In this document: positions 1 to 11,637 of the stretch, piece by piece
Layout: each line of letters opens with the position of its first letter
How positions within the stretch are numbered: the first letter of the stretch is position 1
Assembly: GCF_907164575.1 (NCBI RefSeq)
Contig: NZ_CAJQYY010000005.1
Coordinates: 1-64,000 of the forward strand
DNA: 64,000 nucleotides
DNA from: Paraburkholderia gardini
GTDB lineage: Bacteria > Pseudomonadota > Gammaproteobacteria > Burkholderiales > Burkholderiaceae
Direction of reading: 5' to 3'
The notes under the pieces: model-generated
Seen by the model: only the letters and a program-made list of their open reading frames with translations
What the model was told of the DNA's origin: nothing
Databases searched by the model: none
Made by a program: the position numbers and the translations under genes

Positions 1-101
1 CAACTTCCCGAACCGCCCGGTGCGGACCCGCATGCCGGGTGGTGTGGCAGGGGTACGGCCTCATGGCCGTCCCCTATGCCGATTCGCCCGACCGGCGAGC
101 G

Positions 102-1895
102 TTACTTCTTTTTCTGCGGCGGCAGATCAGTACAGACACCTTCATACAATTCAGCCGCCATGCCGATCGACTCGCCGAGCGTCGGGTGCGGATGGATTGT
201 CTTGCCGATATCCGTCGCGTCCGCGCCCATCTCGACGGCGAGGCACACTTCGCTGATCAGGTCGCCGGCATTCAGCCCGACGATCCCGCCGCCGATCACG
301 CGATGCGTTTCTTCGTCGAAGAGCAGCTTCGTGAAGCCTTCATCGCGGCCGTTGGCAATCGCCCGGCCTGATGCGGCCCACGGGAAGACTGCCTTGCCGT
401 ACTTGATACCTTCGGCCTTGAGCTGGTCTTCCGTCTTGCCCGCCCACGCCACTTCAGGATCGGTATAGGCCACCGACGGAATCTGCAACGCGTCGAAGTA
501 CGCCTTCTCGCCATGCGCCACTTCAGCGGCGACGTGCGCTTCGTGTACAGCCTTGTGCGCGAGCATCGGCTGACCGACGATATCGCCGATCGCGAAGATG
601 TGCGGCACATTCGTGCGCATCTGTTTGTCGACGTCGATGAAGCCGCGATCGGTCACCGCAACGCCCGCCTTGTCCGCGCCGATCTTCTTGCCGTTGGGCG
701 AACGGCCCACGGCGACCAGCACGAGGTCGTAGCGCTGCGCTTCGGCCGGCGCCTTCTCGCCTTCGAACGAAACGTAAATGCCGTCGTCCTTCGCTTCGGC
801 CTTCGTCGTTTTCGTCTTCAGCATGACGTTCGCGAAACGCTTGCTGTTGTACTTCTCCCAGACCTTGACGAGATCGCGGTCGGCGCCTGCCATCAGGCCG
901 TCGAGCATTTCGACGACGTCGATCTGCGCGCCGAGCGTGGCATACACCGTCGCCATTTCGAGACCGATGATGCCGCCGCCGACCACGAGCATGCGCTGCG
1001 GAATCTGGCGCAACTCCAGCGCGCCGGTCGAATCGACGACACGCGGATCTTCGGGAATGAACGGCAGCTTCACCGCTTCCGAGCCCGCGGCGATGATCGC
1101 CTGTTTGAACTTGACGACCTTCTTGCCACCTTCGGTCTGCACTTCCATGTGATTCGGCCCGACGAACGCGCCGGTGCCGGTCACGACCTCGACCTTGCGC
1201 ATCTTCGCCATGCCGGCGAGACCGCCCGTCAGCTTCTTGACGACGCCCGACTTGAAGTCGCGCAGCTTGTCGAGATCGATCTGCGGCTTGCCGAACGTGA
1301 TGCCGTGCGAGCCGAGCGCTTCGGCTTCGTCGATGACGAGCGCGGTGTGCAGCAGCGCCTTCGACGGAATACAGCCGACGTTCAGACATACGCCGCCGAG
1401 CGTCGCATAGCGCTCGACGAGCACGGTCTTCATGCCGAGATCGGCCGAACGGAACGCGGCCGAATAACCGCCGGGGCCCGAACCGAGCACGAGCATGTCG
1501 CATTCGATATCGGCGCTACCTGAGAAGCTGCCGGCCTGCGGCGCGGCGGCAGCAGGCTGTTTTGCCGCCTCCGCGGGCGCGGCGGCCCCGGGAGCCGGCG
1601 CGCCCGTTTTCTCAGGTTCTTTCGTGACCGCCTTAGGTGCATCGGCCGTGCCGGCGCCTGCCGATTCGACTATCGCGATGACCGTGCCCTGCGAGACCTT
1701 GTCACCGGCCTTGACCTTGACTTCCTTGACCGTGCCGGCGGCATCGCTCGGCACTTCGATGGACGCCTTGTCCGATTCGAGCGTCATGAGTGCCTGCTCG
1801 ACCTCGATGGTGTCGCCTGGCTTGATATTGACTTCGATGACATCGACGTCCTTGAAATCGCCGATGTCCGGCACCTTCACTTCGACGAGACTCAT
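102..1895 (-). CDS. lpdA: Dihydrolipoyl dehydrogenase (E3) with N-terminal lipoyl domain
   Basis: This is the E3 subunit of pyruvate dehydrogenase, which reoxidises dihydrolipoamide with FAD and NAD+. The 597-residue protein begins with a lipoyl domain (residues 1-80, lipoyl lysine K43 in ESDKAS) and an Ala/Pro linker (about 80-125). The flavoprotein core follows: FAD motif GSGPGG (138-143), redox disulfide C170/C175 (GGVCLNVGC) and the C-terminal catalytic HPHPT around residue 570. It is about 120 residues longer than linker-free E3 enzymes because of the lipoyl domain, a form known in Burkholderia and Neisseria. It is the last gene of aceE-aceF-lpdA on the minus strand. An AAGGGG ribosome site supports the start. 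Confidence 0.97.
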   Translation of the reverse strand: MSLVEVKVPDIGDFKDVDVIEVNIKPGDTIEVEQALMTLESDKASIEVPSDAAGTVKEVKVKAGDKVSQGTVIAIVESAGAGTADAPKAVTKEPEKTGAPAPGAAAPAEAAKQPAAAAPQAGSFSGSADIECDMLVLGSGPGGYSAAFRSADLGMKTVLVERYATLGGVCLNVGCIPSKALLHTALVIDEAEALGSHGITFGKPQIDLDKLRDFKSGVVKKLTGGLAGMAKMRKVEVVTGTGAFVGPNHMEVQTEGGKKVVKFKQAIIAAGSEAVKLPFIPEDPRVVDSTGALELRQIPQRMLVVGGGIIGLEMATVYATLGAQIDVVEMLDGLMAGADRDLVKVWEKYNSKRFANVMLKTKTTKAEAKDDGIYVSFEGEKAPAEAQRYDLVLVAVGRSPNGKKIGADKAGVAVTDRGFIDVDKQMRTNVPHIFAIGDIVGQPMLAHKAVHEAHVAAEVAHGEKAYFDALQIPSVAYTDPEVAWAGKTEDQLKAEGIKYGKAVFPWAASGRAIANGRDEGFTKLLFDEETHRVIGGGIVGLNAGDLISEVCLAVEMGADATDIGKTIHPHPTLGESIGMAAELYEGVCTDLPPQKKK

Positions 1896-1940
1896 TAGTG
1901 TCCCCTTCTCTTATTGACCGTGTGATGCGGGAAAGCGAAA

Positions 1941-2046
1941 TCCGTCGAACGAACTGCGTGGAAGGTGTGAAAGCAAAGGTGACACACCCTTTGCTGCCCG
2001 CCAGGTGGCAATGCGGACAGACCGACGCGAAAGCCGGTTCGACGGA
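1941..2046 (-). other. Structured aceF-lpdA intergenic spacer (nested inverted repeats)
   Basis: A perfect 10-bp inverted repeat (TCCGTCGAAC at 1941-1950, GTTCGACGGA at 2037-2046) encloses a second stem-loop (AGCAAAGG at 1972-1979, CCTTTGCT at 1988-1995, 8-nt loop). There is no T-run, so it does not look like an intrinsic terminator. It would form in the aceF-lpdA mRNA and could influence processing or relative expression of E3. Its function is inferred only. Confidence 0.5.
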
Positions 2047-2089
2047 AGACGTGGATCACCTGTATCAGATGACCCACGCCCCGCGAATA

Positions 2090-3736
2090 TCAAAGAATCA
2101 CACGCCGGAAATCGGCAAGCACCGCAGCGAGATAAGCATTGAACCGTGCAGCTTCCGCGCCATCGATCACCCGATGGTCATACGACAGCGACAGCGGCAA
2201 CGTCAGGCGGGGAACAAACTGCTTTCCATCCCACACCGGCTTCATCGCACCACGCGACAAGCCGAGAATCGCGACTTCAGGCGCATTGATGATCGGCGTG
2301 AAATGCGTGCCGCCAATGCCGCCCAGCGACGAGATCGAGAAGCAGCCACCCTGCATCTGGTCCGGCTTCAGCTTGCCTTCACGCGCGGCCTTCGACATAT
2401 CGGCCATTTCCTTCGCGATTTCGACGAGACCCTTCCTGTCCGCATCGCGGATGACCGGCACGACGAGACCATTCGGCGTATCGGCGGCGAAACCCACGTT
2501 GTAATACTGCTTGAAGACGAGGTTATCGCCATCGAGGCTCGCATTGAACGTCGGGAATTTCTTCAGCGCGTAGACGACTGCCTTGATCACGAACGCGAGC
2601 ATCGTGAACTTCACGCCCGCCTTTTCGTGTTCCTTGTTCAGCTGGACGCGCAACGCTTCCAGCTCAGTGATATCCGCTTCGTCGTTGTTCGTGACGTGCG
2701 GAATCATGACCCAGTTGCGATGCAGGTTCGCGCCCGAAATCTTCTTGATGCGCGACAACGGCTTCGGATCGATTGGACCAAACTTCGCGAAGTCGACCTT
2801 CGGCCACGGCAGCAGGTTCAGCTCGCCACCGCCCGCGGCGGCCGGCGCACCTGCTGGCGCAGCGCGCTGACCGCTCATGACGCCCTTCACGAACGCCGTG
2901 ATGTCGTCCTGCGTAATACGGCCTTTCGGTCCCGTACCCGGCACGCGCGACACATCGACGCCGAGTTCGCGCGCGAACTTGCGTACCGACGGCGACGCAT
3001 GGCTGGGGCGGACACCGCCTACACCCGCCGGAATCAGCGGGGCCTGGGCAAGCGCGGACGGCGAAGCCGGTGCCGGCGCGGGCGCCTGCGGCGCATCGGA
3101 CGGGGTTTCGACTTCATGCTTCGGCGCCGCTGCAGCCGGAGCCGCCGCGGGAGCCGCGCCGCCTTCCGTCTCGAGCAGCACGATAACCGAGCCTTCCGAC
3201 ACGTTATCGCCGACCTTGACCTTCACTTCCTTGACGACACCGGCGGCCGGGCTCGGCACATCCATCGTCGCCTTGTCGGATTCGAGCGTGACGAGCGACT
3301 GTTCCTTCTCGACGCGATCGCCCACCTTGACCGCGACTTCGATCACAGGGATGTCCTTGTAATCGCCAATGTCCGGAACCTTCACGTCCTGCACGCCGCC
3401 GCCTGCGGCAACCGGGGCAGGCGCGGCAGCGGGGGCTGCTGCCGGTGCCGCTTCCTTCGCCGGCGCGGGGGTACCGGCGGCTTTCGCACCGCCGGCCTCG
3501 CCTTCCAGCACGACGATCAGCGAGCCTTCCGACACGTTGTCGCCGACCTTGACCTTCACTTCCTTGACGACACCGGCTGCCGAACTCGGCACGTCCATGG
3601 TCGCCTTGTCTGATTCGAGCGTCACGAGCGACTGCTCTTTCTCGACGGTGTCACCCGCCTTCACCAGCACCTCGATCACAGGAATGTCCTTGTAATCGCC
3701 GATGTCCGGCACCTTGACTTCGATCGCTTGACTCAT
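2090..3736 (-). CDS. aceF: Pyruvate dehydrogenase E2, dihydrolipoyllysine acetyltransferase
   Basis: This is the core subunit of pyruvate dehydrogenase and transfers the acetyl group from lipoyl-lysine to CoA. The 548-residue protein has two tandem lipoyl domains (lipoyl lysines K44 and K155, both in LESDKATMDVP) joined by Ala/Pro linkers. A peripheral subunit-binding domain follows (about 245-285, with GTGPKGRITQDD), then the catalytic domain ending in DHRVIDG (H521, D525). Gram-negative E2 proteins carry one to three lipoyl domains; two fits this group. It lies between aceE and lpdA on the same strand, and a CCAGGAG ribosome site precedes the ATG. Confidence 0.98.
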   Translation of the reverse strand: MSQAIEVKVPDIGDYKDIPVIEVLVKAGDTVEKEQSLVTLESDKATMDVPSSAAGVVKEVKVKVGDNVSEGSLIVVLEGEAGGAKAAGTPAPAKEAAPAAAPAAAPAPVAAGGGVQDVKVPDIGDYKDIPVIEVAVKVGDRVEKEQSLVTLESDKATMDVPSPAAGVVKEVKVKVGDNVSEGSVIVLLETEGGAAPAAAPAAAAPKHEVETPSDAPQAPAPAPASPSALAQAPLIPAGVGGVRPSHASPSVRKFARELGVDVSRVPGTGPKGRITQDDITAFVKGVMSGQRAAPAGAPAAAGGGELNLLPWPKVDFAKFGPIDPKPLSRIKKISGANLHRNWVMIPHVTNNDEADITELEALRVQLNKEHEKAGVKFTMLAFVIKAVVYALKKFPTFNASLDGDNLVFKQYYNVGFAADTPNGLVVPVIRDADRKGLVEIAKEMADMSKAAREGKLKPDQMQGGCFSISSLGGIGGTHFTPIINAPEVAILGLSRGAMKPVWDGKQFVPRLTLPLSLSYDHRVIDGAEAARFNAYLAAVLADFRRVIL

Positions 3737-3815
3737 TGTTAGTGTCTCCTGGGCCGCGCGCGCCTTCCCGTCCTTTCGGACCGGAAAGCACGCGATGGCG
3801 CTCGGGGGCGATGCC

Positions 3816-6512
<2,697 letters not shown>

Positions 6513-6588
6513 ACTCGTCTCCTGGATATAAGGAACGCTCTTTGAACAGACGACGCGGGCGAGGTCCAACCGCGGCAGCTTTCCGGAG

Positions 6589-6618
6589 ATTGTAATGAGG
6601 CGCCAGACCTCTTCGCAA
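6589..6618 (-). promoter_or_regulatory. Candidate sigma70 promoter of aceE
   Basis: On the minus strand TTGCGA (6618-6613) and TACAAT (6594-6589) are separated by 18 bp. This predicts a start near 6582 and a leader of about 70 nt before aceE. Confidence 0.55.
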
Positions 6619-6630
6619 CTAAAATTTCAA

Positions 6631-6653
6631 ATTGCGAGATCATTTCTCATAAT
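6631..6653. promoter_or_regulatory. Imperfect palindrome upstream of aceE, candidate operator
   Basis: ATTGCGAGA and TCTCATAAT flank TCATT; seven of nine arm positions are complementary around a GAGA-N5-TCTC core. It lies about 50-70 bp upstream of the predicted aceE start and also upstream of the divergent kinase gene. The binding protein is unknown; it does not match the enterobacterial PdhR site. Confidence 0.35.
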
Positions 6654-6778
6654 ACGGAAAATTGTTGCGGCGCACACCGAATTCACTGAGGAGTCGCGAA
6701 TACGTCGGCTAGTTTGCGCCGATCAGAGCCACTTTCGAGCGTTTTTTGCGTTAATTTGCCGGGACCCGCTGCGCTACA

Positions 6779-9301
6779 ATGCCACGCATGTTGACCGAAC
6801 GCCTTTTCGCACGCTCGGCGCGACCGTCCGGCTCGCCGGCGGATACGGCGCCGTCCCGCTGGCACCATGGACCATGGTGGTCGAATTCCTATTTGCTCAC
6901 GCCGCTCCTGTCGATTCTCGTGTTCCTGGTCGTCATGAGCCTGATTCTCTGGAGCCTGAACCGGCGCGAGCAGCAGACCCAGGAAGACACGCTCTACCGT
7001 AACGTCGCGTGGGCGCAGCAGCAGATCCGCCTCTCGATGACTGGTGCGCAGGAACAGGTGCAGGCGCTGTCGCGCGATCTCGTCGCGGGCCACGGCGACC
7101 CGCATTCGTTCCAGGTGTCCACCACGGACATCATGCAGGGGCATCCCGAAATCCTCTACATGAACTGGTACACGAGCCTGCAGCAGCCGCGCTGGCCCAA
7201 TACCGCGCTGCCCGTGTTCGGCCAGCGTCTTGCCCGGCCAAGCGACAACCAGATGGACGAGGCCGTGAAAGCCGCGTTCGCCGAAGCGCGCGACACACGC
7301 CGCCAGGTGTATTCGCCGCTGATATACGACGACGTCGGCAACGGCTACATCACGCTGCAGACGCCCGTGTATCGCGACCGCGAGTTTCTCGGCACGATTG
7401 CGGCGGTGTTTTCGGTCGAGGGGATACTCAAGCACGACATCCCGCCCGAGCTTTCGGCGAAGTACAAAATTTCGATCATCGACGTGAACAACCGCGAGCT
7501 GGCCACGACGTCGACGCGTCCGCGCCTGCCGCGCGACGCGTTCTACGACCTGCCGCTCGATCCGCCCGGCCAGGGCGTGTCGGTGCGCGTGTACGCGTAT
7601 CCGCAGATGACGAACTTCACGAACAACACGCTCGTCTGGCTCGTCGCCGGGCTGTCGTGTTTCGTGCTGTGGAGTTTGTGGAGCCTGTGGAAGCACACGC
7701 GCCAGCGCTTCGAGGCGCAGCAGGCGCTGTACGCCGAAGCGTTCTTTCGCCGCGCGATGGAAAACTCGGTGCTGATCGGCATGCGCGTGCTCGACATGCA
7801 CGGCCGTATCACGCACGTGAACCCGGCGTTCTGCCGCATGACCGGCTGGGACGAAAGCGACCTGAACGGCAAGACCGCGCCCTTCCCTTACTGGCCACGC
7901 GACGCCTACCCGGAAATGCAGCGTCAGCTCGACATGACGCTGCGCGGCAAGGCGCCTTCGTCCGGCTTCGAGCTGCGCGTGCGCCGCAAGGACGGCTCGC
8001 TCTTCCATGCACGTCTTTATGTATCGCCGCTGATCGACAGCTCGGGACGCCAGACCGGCTGGATGTCGTCGATGACGGACATCACCGAGCCGAAGCGCGC
8101 CCGCGAGGAACTCGCCGCCGCGCACGAGCGCTTCACGACCGTGCTCGAAAGCCTCGACGCCGCCGTGTCCGTGCTCGCCGCCGACGAAGCCGAACTGCTG
8201 TTCGCGAACCGTTATTACCGGCACCTGTTCGGCATTCGCCCGGACGGCCATCTGGAGCTGGCCGGCGCGGGCTTCGACAGTGCGCAGGCTTCGTCCGATT
8301 CAATCGACATGGTCGACGCGTACGCCGGGCTGCCTGCCGCCGCGCTGACGGAAAGCGCCGCCGACGCCCAGGAAGTCTATGTGCAAGGCATCCAGAAATG
8401 GTTCGAGGTACGGCGCCAGTACATCCAGTGGGTGGACGGCCATCTGGCGCAGATGCAGATCGCGACCGACATCACGACACGCAAGCAGGCACAGGAACTC
8501 GCGCGCCAGCAGGACGAAAAACTGCAGTTCACGAGCCGCCTGATGACGATGGGCGAAATGGCCTCCTCGCTTGCGCATGAGCTGAACCAGCCGCTCGCCG
8601 CGATCAATAACTATTGCTCAGGAACGGTTGCACTGGTTAAATCTGGCCGGACGACTCCGGACAACCTGTTACCCGTTCTCGAAAAGACCGCGCAACAGGC
8701 GGTGCGGGCCGGCATGATCATCAAGCGGATTCGCGAATTCGTGAAGCGCAGCGAGCCGAAGCGGCAGGCCACGCGCGTATCCGATATCGTCGCGGATGCC
8801 GTGGGGCTGGCCGAAATCGAGGCTCGCAAGCGCCGTATCCGCATCATTACCGACGTGCGTTCGCGTCTGCCGGTGATCTACGTCGATCCGGTGCTGATCG
8901 AACAGGTGCTCGTGAACCTGCTGAAGAACGCCGCCGAAGCAATGCACGATGCGCGGCCGAATGCGGTCGATCCGGTGATCCGCGTGGTTGTGCGAACGGA
9001 GAACGGCTTTGTCAGCATCAACGTCGTCGACCAGGGGCCGGGCGTCGACGAAGGCACGGCCGAGCGACTCTTTGAACCGTTTTACAGTACGAAGTCCGAT
9101 GGCATGGGAATGGGGCTCAACATTTGCCGTTCCATTATCGAATCCCATCGCGGCCGCCTGTGGGTGGTGAACAACGTCGAATCTGACGGCCACATCACAG
9201 GCGCCACGTTCCATTGCAGTCTGCCTATTGGAGAGCCCGACGGCCCGAGCAACGGCGGGTCAGAGGCGCCGACACCACAAACCGTTACGGGAGAGACATG
9301 A
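6779..9301 (+). CDS. Membrane PAS-domain sensor histidine kinase (FixL/DctB-like)
   Basis: The protein has 840 residues. One membrane segment is near 38-60 and a second near 283-303, flanking a periplasmic sensor region. A PAS domain follows (about 320-430), then a second PAS-like segment (about 440-560). The HisKA box has H600 in HELNQPL, and the HATPase domain has NLLKNAAEAM, DQGPGVD and GMGMGLN. The response regulator gene downstream overlaps by 4 bp (ATGA), so the two are a pair. The signal is not identifiable. A second ATG at 6788 is possible: TACAAT at 6775-6780 could be a -10 placing the transcript start at about 6787, and neither ATG has a Shine-Dalgarno. Confidence 0.9.
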   Translation: MPRMLTERLFARSARPSGSPADTAPSRWHHGPWWSNSYLLTPLLSILVFLVVMSLILWSLNRREQQTQEDTLYRNVAWAQQQIRLSMTGAQEQVQALSRDLVAGHGDPHSFQVSTTDIMQGHPEILYMNWYTSLQQPRWPNTALPVFGQRLARPSDNQMDEAVKAAFAEARDTRRQVYSPLIYDDVGNGYITLQTPVYRDREFLGTIAAVFSVEGILKHDIPPELSAKYKISIIDVNNRELATTSTRPRLPRDAFYDLPLDPPGQGVSVRVYAYPQMTNFTNNTLVWLVAGLSCFVLWSLWSLWKHTRQRFEAQQALYAEAFFRRAMENSVLIGMRVLDMHGRITHVNPAFCRMTGWDESDLNGKTAPFPYWPRDAYPEMQRQLDMTLRGKAPSSGFELRVRRKDGSLFHARLYVSPLIDSSGRQTGWMSSMTDITEPKRAREELAAAHERFTTVLESLDAAVSVLAADEAELLFANRYYRHLFGIRPDGHLELAGAGFDSAQASSDSIDMVDAYAGLPAAALTESAADAQEVYVQGIQKWFEVRRQYIQWVDGHLAQMQIATDITTRKQAQELARQQDEKLQFTSRLMTMGEMASSLAHELNQPLAAINNYCSGTVALVKSGRTTPDNLLPVLEKTAQQAVRAGMIIKRIREFVKRSEPKRQATRVSDIVADAVGLAEIEARKRRIRIITDVRSRLPVIYVDPVLIEQVLVNLLKNAAEAMHDARPNAVDPVIRVVVRTENGFVSINVVDQGPGVDEGTAERLFEPFYSTKSDGMGMGLNICRSIIESHRGRLWVVNNVESDGHITGATFHCSLPIGEPDGPSNGGSEAPTPQTVTGET

Positions 9302-9942
9302 ACACCCCAGTCACCACACAGGAAACCGTCTTTGTCGTCGACGATGACGAGGCCGTGCGAGATTCACTGCGCTGGCTGCTGGAGGCGAATGGTTATCGCG
9401 TGCAGTGCTTCTCCAGCGCGGAGCAGTTCATCGATGCCTACCAGCCCGCCCAGCACGCAGGCCAGATCGCGTGCCTGATTCTCGACGTGCGGATGCAGGG
9501 CATGAGCGGCCTCGAATTGCAGGAACGCCTGATCGCCGACAACGCGTCGCTGCCGATCATCTTCGTGACGGGTCATGGCGACGTGCCGATGGCCGTGTCG
9601 ACGATGAAAAAAGGCGCGATGGATTTCATCGAAAAGCCGTTCGACGAAGCCGAACTGCGCAAACTGGTCGAGCGTATGCTCGACAAGGCGCGCAGCGAAA
9701 GCAGCAGCGTGCAGCAGCAACGCGCGGCGGCCGAGCGTCTCGGCAAGCTGACGGCGCGCGAACATCAGGTGCTCGAGCGGATCATCGCAGGGCGTCTGAA
9801 CAAGCAGATCGCCGACGATCTCGGTATCAGCATCAAGACCGTCGAGGCGCACCGCGCCAACATCATGGAAAAGCTCAACGTCAACACCGTCGCCGATCTG
9901 CTGCGACTGGCGCTGTCGAACAAGCCGCAACAACCGCAGTAA
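9298..9942 (+). CDS. FixJ/TodT-family response regulator with LuxR HTH
   Basis: This cytoplasmic transcription regulator has 214 residues. The receiver domain opens with VDDDEAVRDS, carries the phosphoacceptor Asp in LILDVRMQGMSG and ends with the Lys of FIEKPFDEAE. The C-terminal LuxR-type helix-turn-helix follows (LTAREHQVLERI to KTVEAHRANIMEKL). It overlaps the kinase gene by 4 bp, so the two are translationally coupled and presumably form a phosphorelay. The longer in-frame extension upstream is rejected because of that coupling. The target genes are unknown; the exported DUF3300 gene downstream has its own promoter. Confidence 0.93.
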   Translation: MNTPVTTQETVFVVDDDEAVRDSLRWLLEANGYRVQCFSSAEQFIDAYQPAQHAGQIACLILDVRMQGMSGLELQERLIADNASLPIIFVTGHGDVPMAVSTMKKGAMDFIEKPFDEAELRKLVERMLDKARSESSSVQQQRAAAERLGKLTAREHQVLERIIAGRLNKQIADDLGISIKTVEAHRANIMEKLNVNTVADLLRLALSNKPQQPQ

Positions 9943-9957
9943 GTCCACCATTGGCAC

Positions 9958-9991
9958 GTGCCGGAGAACCCTTCGACGGGATATCCGGCAC
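9958..9991 (+). terminator. Stem-loop after the regulator gene, weak terminator candidate
   Basis: GTGCCGGA and TCCGGCAC form an 8-bp stem around an 18-nt loop that itself contains CCC/GGG. There is no T-run, so termination would be weak or factor-assisted. GGCACGTGCC (9953-9962), a perfect 10-bp palindrome, overlaps its left arm. Confidence 0.35.
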
Positions 9992-10147
9992 GCATGCCCG
10001 CCCCCTCCGCTTTGCTGCCCTTTGCCTCCCGCCGCGGGCTACGCACGCGTGAGCGTCGGTGACCTTCATTTTGTTAGTTATCCCGTTGATCTGCCATTCA
10101 GGGGTGAGTGTTTCGTTCTCGCGAAACGTCACATTTCATCATGGTGA

Positions 10148-10176
10148 TTGACAGTGTCATGCTACCCCCTTAATTT
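10148..10176 (+). promoter_or_regulatory. Near-consensus sigma70 promoter of the DUF3300-DUF2950 pair
   Basis: A perfect TTGACA at 10148-10153 is followed after 17 bp by TAATTT at 10171-10176. The predicted transcript begins near 10183, about 75 nt before the GTG start at 10259. The rest of the 9943-10258 gap holds a GTTTCG/CGAAAC hairpin near 10109-10126 and no gene. Confidence 0.7.
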
Positions 10177-10258
10177 AGTCAGACCTGACGCGCGCCGACG
10201 ACGCGGCATTCGCCGCTGAAAGCCTATGCGCATGTCATCAAGCCGGGAGGACTCCATC

Positions 10259-11617
10259 GTGAAACTGTCCGGAGCACATCATCGACGTGTGCTGGTTCTG
10301 TGTGCCGCGCTGGCGGGCGCGCCCATGCTGACGGGGCTCGCACCCACCGCGGCGCACGCGCAGACGCAGGCGCCCCCTGCGGCGAAGCTGTCGAGCCAGC
10401 AGCTCGACTCGCTGACCGCGCCGATTGCCCTTTACCCGGATGCGCTGCTCGCGCAGGTACTGATGGCGTCCACGTATCCGCAAGACGTGAATGCCGCCGC
10501 CGCGTGGTCGAAGGCCAATTCGAAGCTGCAGGGCGATGCGGCCGTGACGGCCGTCGCCTCGCAGCCATGGGACCCGAGCGTTCAGTCGCTGGTCGCGTTT
10601 CCACAGGTGCTGGCCACGATGGCGTCCAAACCAGACTGGGTGACGCAGCTTGGCAACGCCTTTCTCGCGCAATCCAGTGACGTGATGGATTCGGTGCAAC
10701 GGCTTCGCAAGCAGGCGCAGCAGGCCGGCAACCTGAAATCGAGCGAGCAGCAGAAGGTCGTGGTCGAACAGAACACGATCCAGATCCAGCCAGCCAATCC
10801 ACAGGTCGTCTATGTCCCGACCTACAATCCAACCGTCGTCTATGGCGCATGGCCGTATCCGGCATATCCGCCTGTGTATGTGCCGCCGCCTCCCGGTTAT
10901 GCGATTGCGACAGGGCTCGCAGCAGGGCTCGCGTTCGGCGCGGGCGTGGCGATCACGAATTCGCTGTGGGGCGGTTTCAACTGGAACAACCACGACGTCA
11001 ATATCAACGTCAATCGCTACAACAACATCAACGTCAATAACCGCATCAACGCGAATTCCAGCACGGCGAACTGGAACCGCAACAACAACGTCAATCGCAA
11101 TACGAACAACCTGAACCGGACGCAGAACAATCCCGGCGGCGCAAACCAGGCGCAGCGCGACCAGTTCCGCGGCCGCGACAATTCCCGCGATCAGGCAAGG
11201 CAGACCTTGCAGGCGCGCACGGGCCAGAACGTCAGCGGTCCGGCAAGCCAGCGGGTTCAGGATATCCATCAGGGTGGCAACGCAGGCGCCCGCAACGGCG
11301 CCAATGCGGGCAGCCGTCCGGGGGCGAACGGCGGCGGCGTAAGCAACAACGACCTGCGCGACCGTGCGCAGAACACGAACCGCGACAGCGCGCTACGCGG
11401 CGCGGGCGACGGCAACGGCGCACGTCAGGACGCCCAGCGCGGTCAGGCAAGCCGGGATGCACTGGCGAACCGTTCCGGCGGTGGCGGTCCCGGCGCCAAT
11501 GGCGGTGGTCAGCAACGCGCCGGCGGCGGTCTCGGTGCCAACGGTGGCGGCCAGCGCGGCGGTGGTGGAATGCGAAGCGGCGGCGGTGGTGGTGGCCATA
11601 TCGGCCGGCATCGTTGA
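10259..11617 (+). CDS. Exported DUF3300-family protein with Asn-rich and Gly-rich tail
   Basis: This is a secreted or periplasmic protein of unknown function (452 residues). I use the GTG at 10259 because GGGAGG lies 8 nt upstream; the in-frame ATG at 10226 has no ribosome site. A signal peptide ends near HAQ. The folded DUF3300 region follows, with LDSLTAPIALYPDALLAQVLMASTYP and later NPQVVYVPTYNPTVVYG. A hydrophobic Gly/Ala stretch comes next, then an extended Asn-rich tract, then a Gly/Arg/Asn-rich low-complexity tail. It is followed 20 bp later by a DUF2950 gene, a known pairing. No enzymatic motif is visible. Confidence 0.85.
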   Translation: MKLSGAHHRRVLVLCAALAGAPMLTGLAPTAAHAQTQAPPAAKLSSQQLDSLTAPIALYPDALLAQVLMASTYPQDVNAAAAWSKANSKLQGDAAVTAVASQPWDPSVQSLVAFPQVLATMASKPDWVTQLGNAFLAQSSDVMDSVQRLRKQAQQAGNLKSSEQQKVVVEQNTIQIQPANPQVVYVPTYNPTVVYGAWPYPAYPPVYVPPPPGYAIATGLAAGLAFGAGVAITNSLWGGFNWNNHDVNINVNRYNNINVNNRINANSSTANWNRNNNVNRNTNNLNRTQNNPGGANQAQRDQFRGRDNSRDQARQTLQARTGQNVSGPASQRVQDIHQGGNAGARNGANAGSRPGANGGGVSNNDLRDRAQNTNRDSALRGAGDGNGARQDAQRGQASRDALANRSGGGGPGANGGGQQRAGGGLGANGGGQRGGGGMRSGGGGGGHIGRHR

Positions 11618-11637
11618 ACGATCAAAAGGAGTTTCTG

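Noticed and set aside
51..77. Hairpin before the end of lpdA as a terminator
   Set aside because: The stem GGGG-ACGGCC/GGCCGT-CCCC has a bulge and no T-run on the minus strand.
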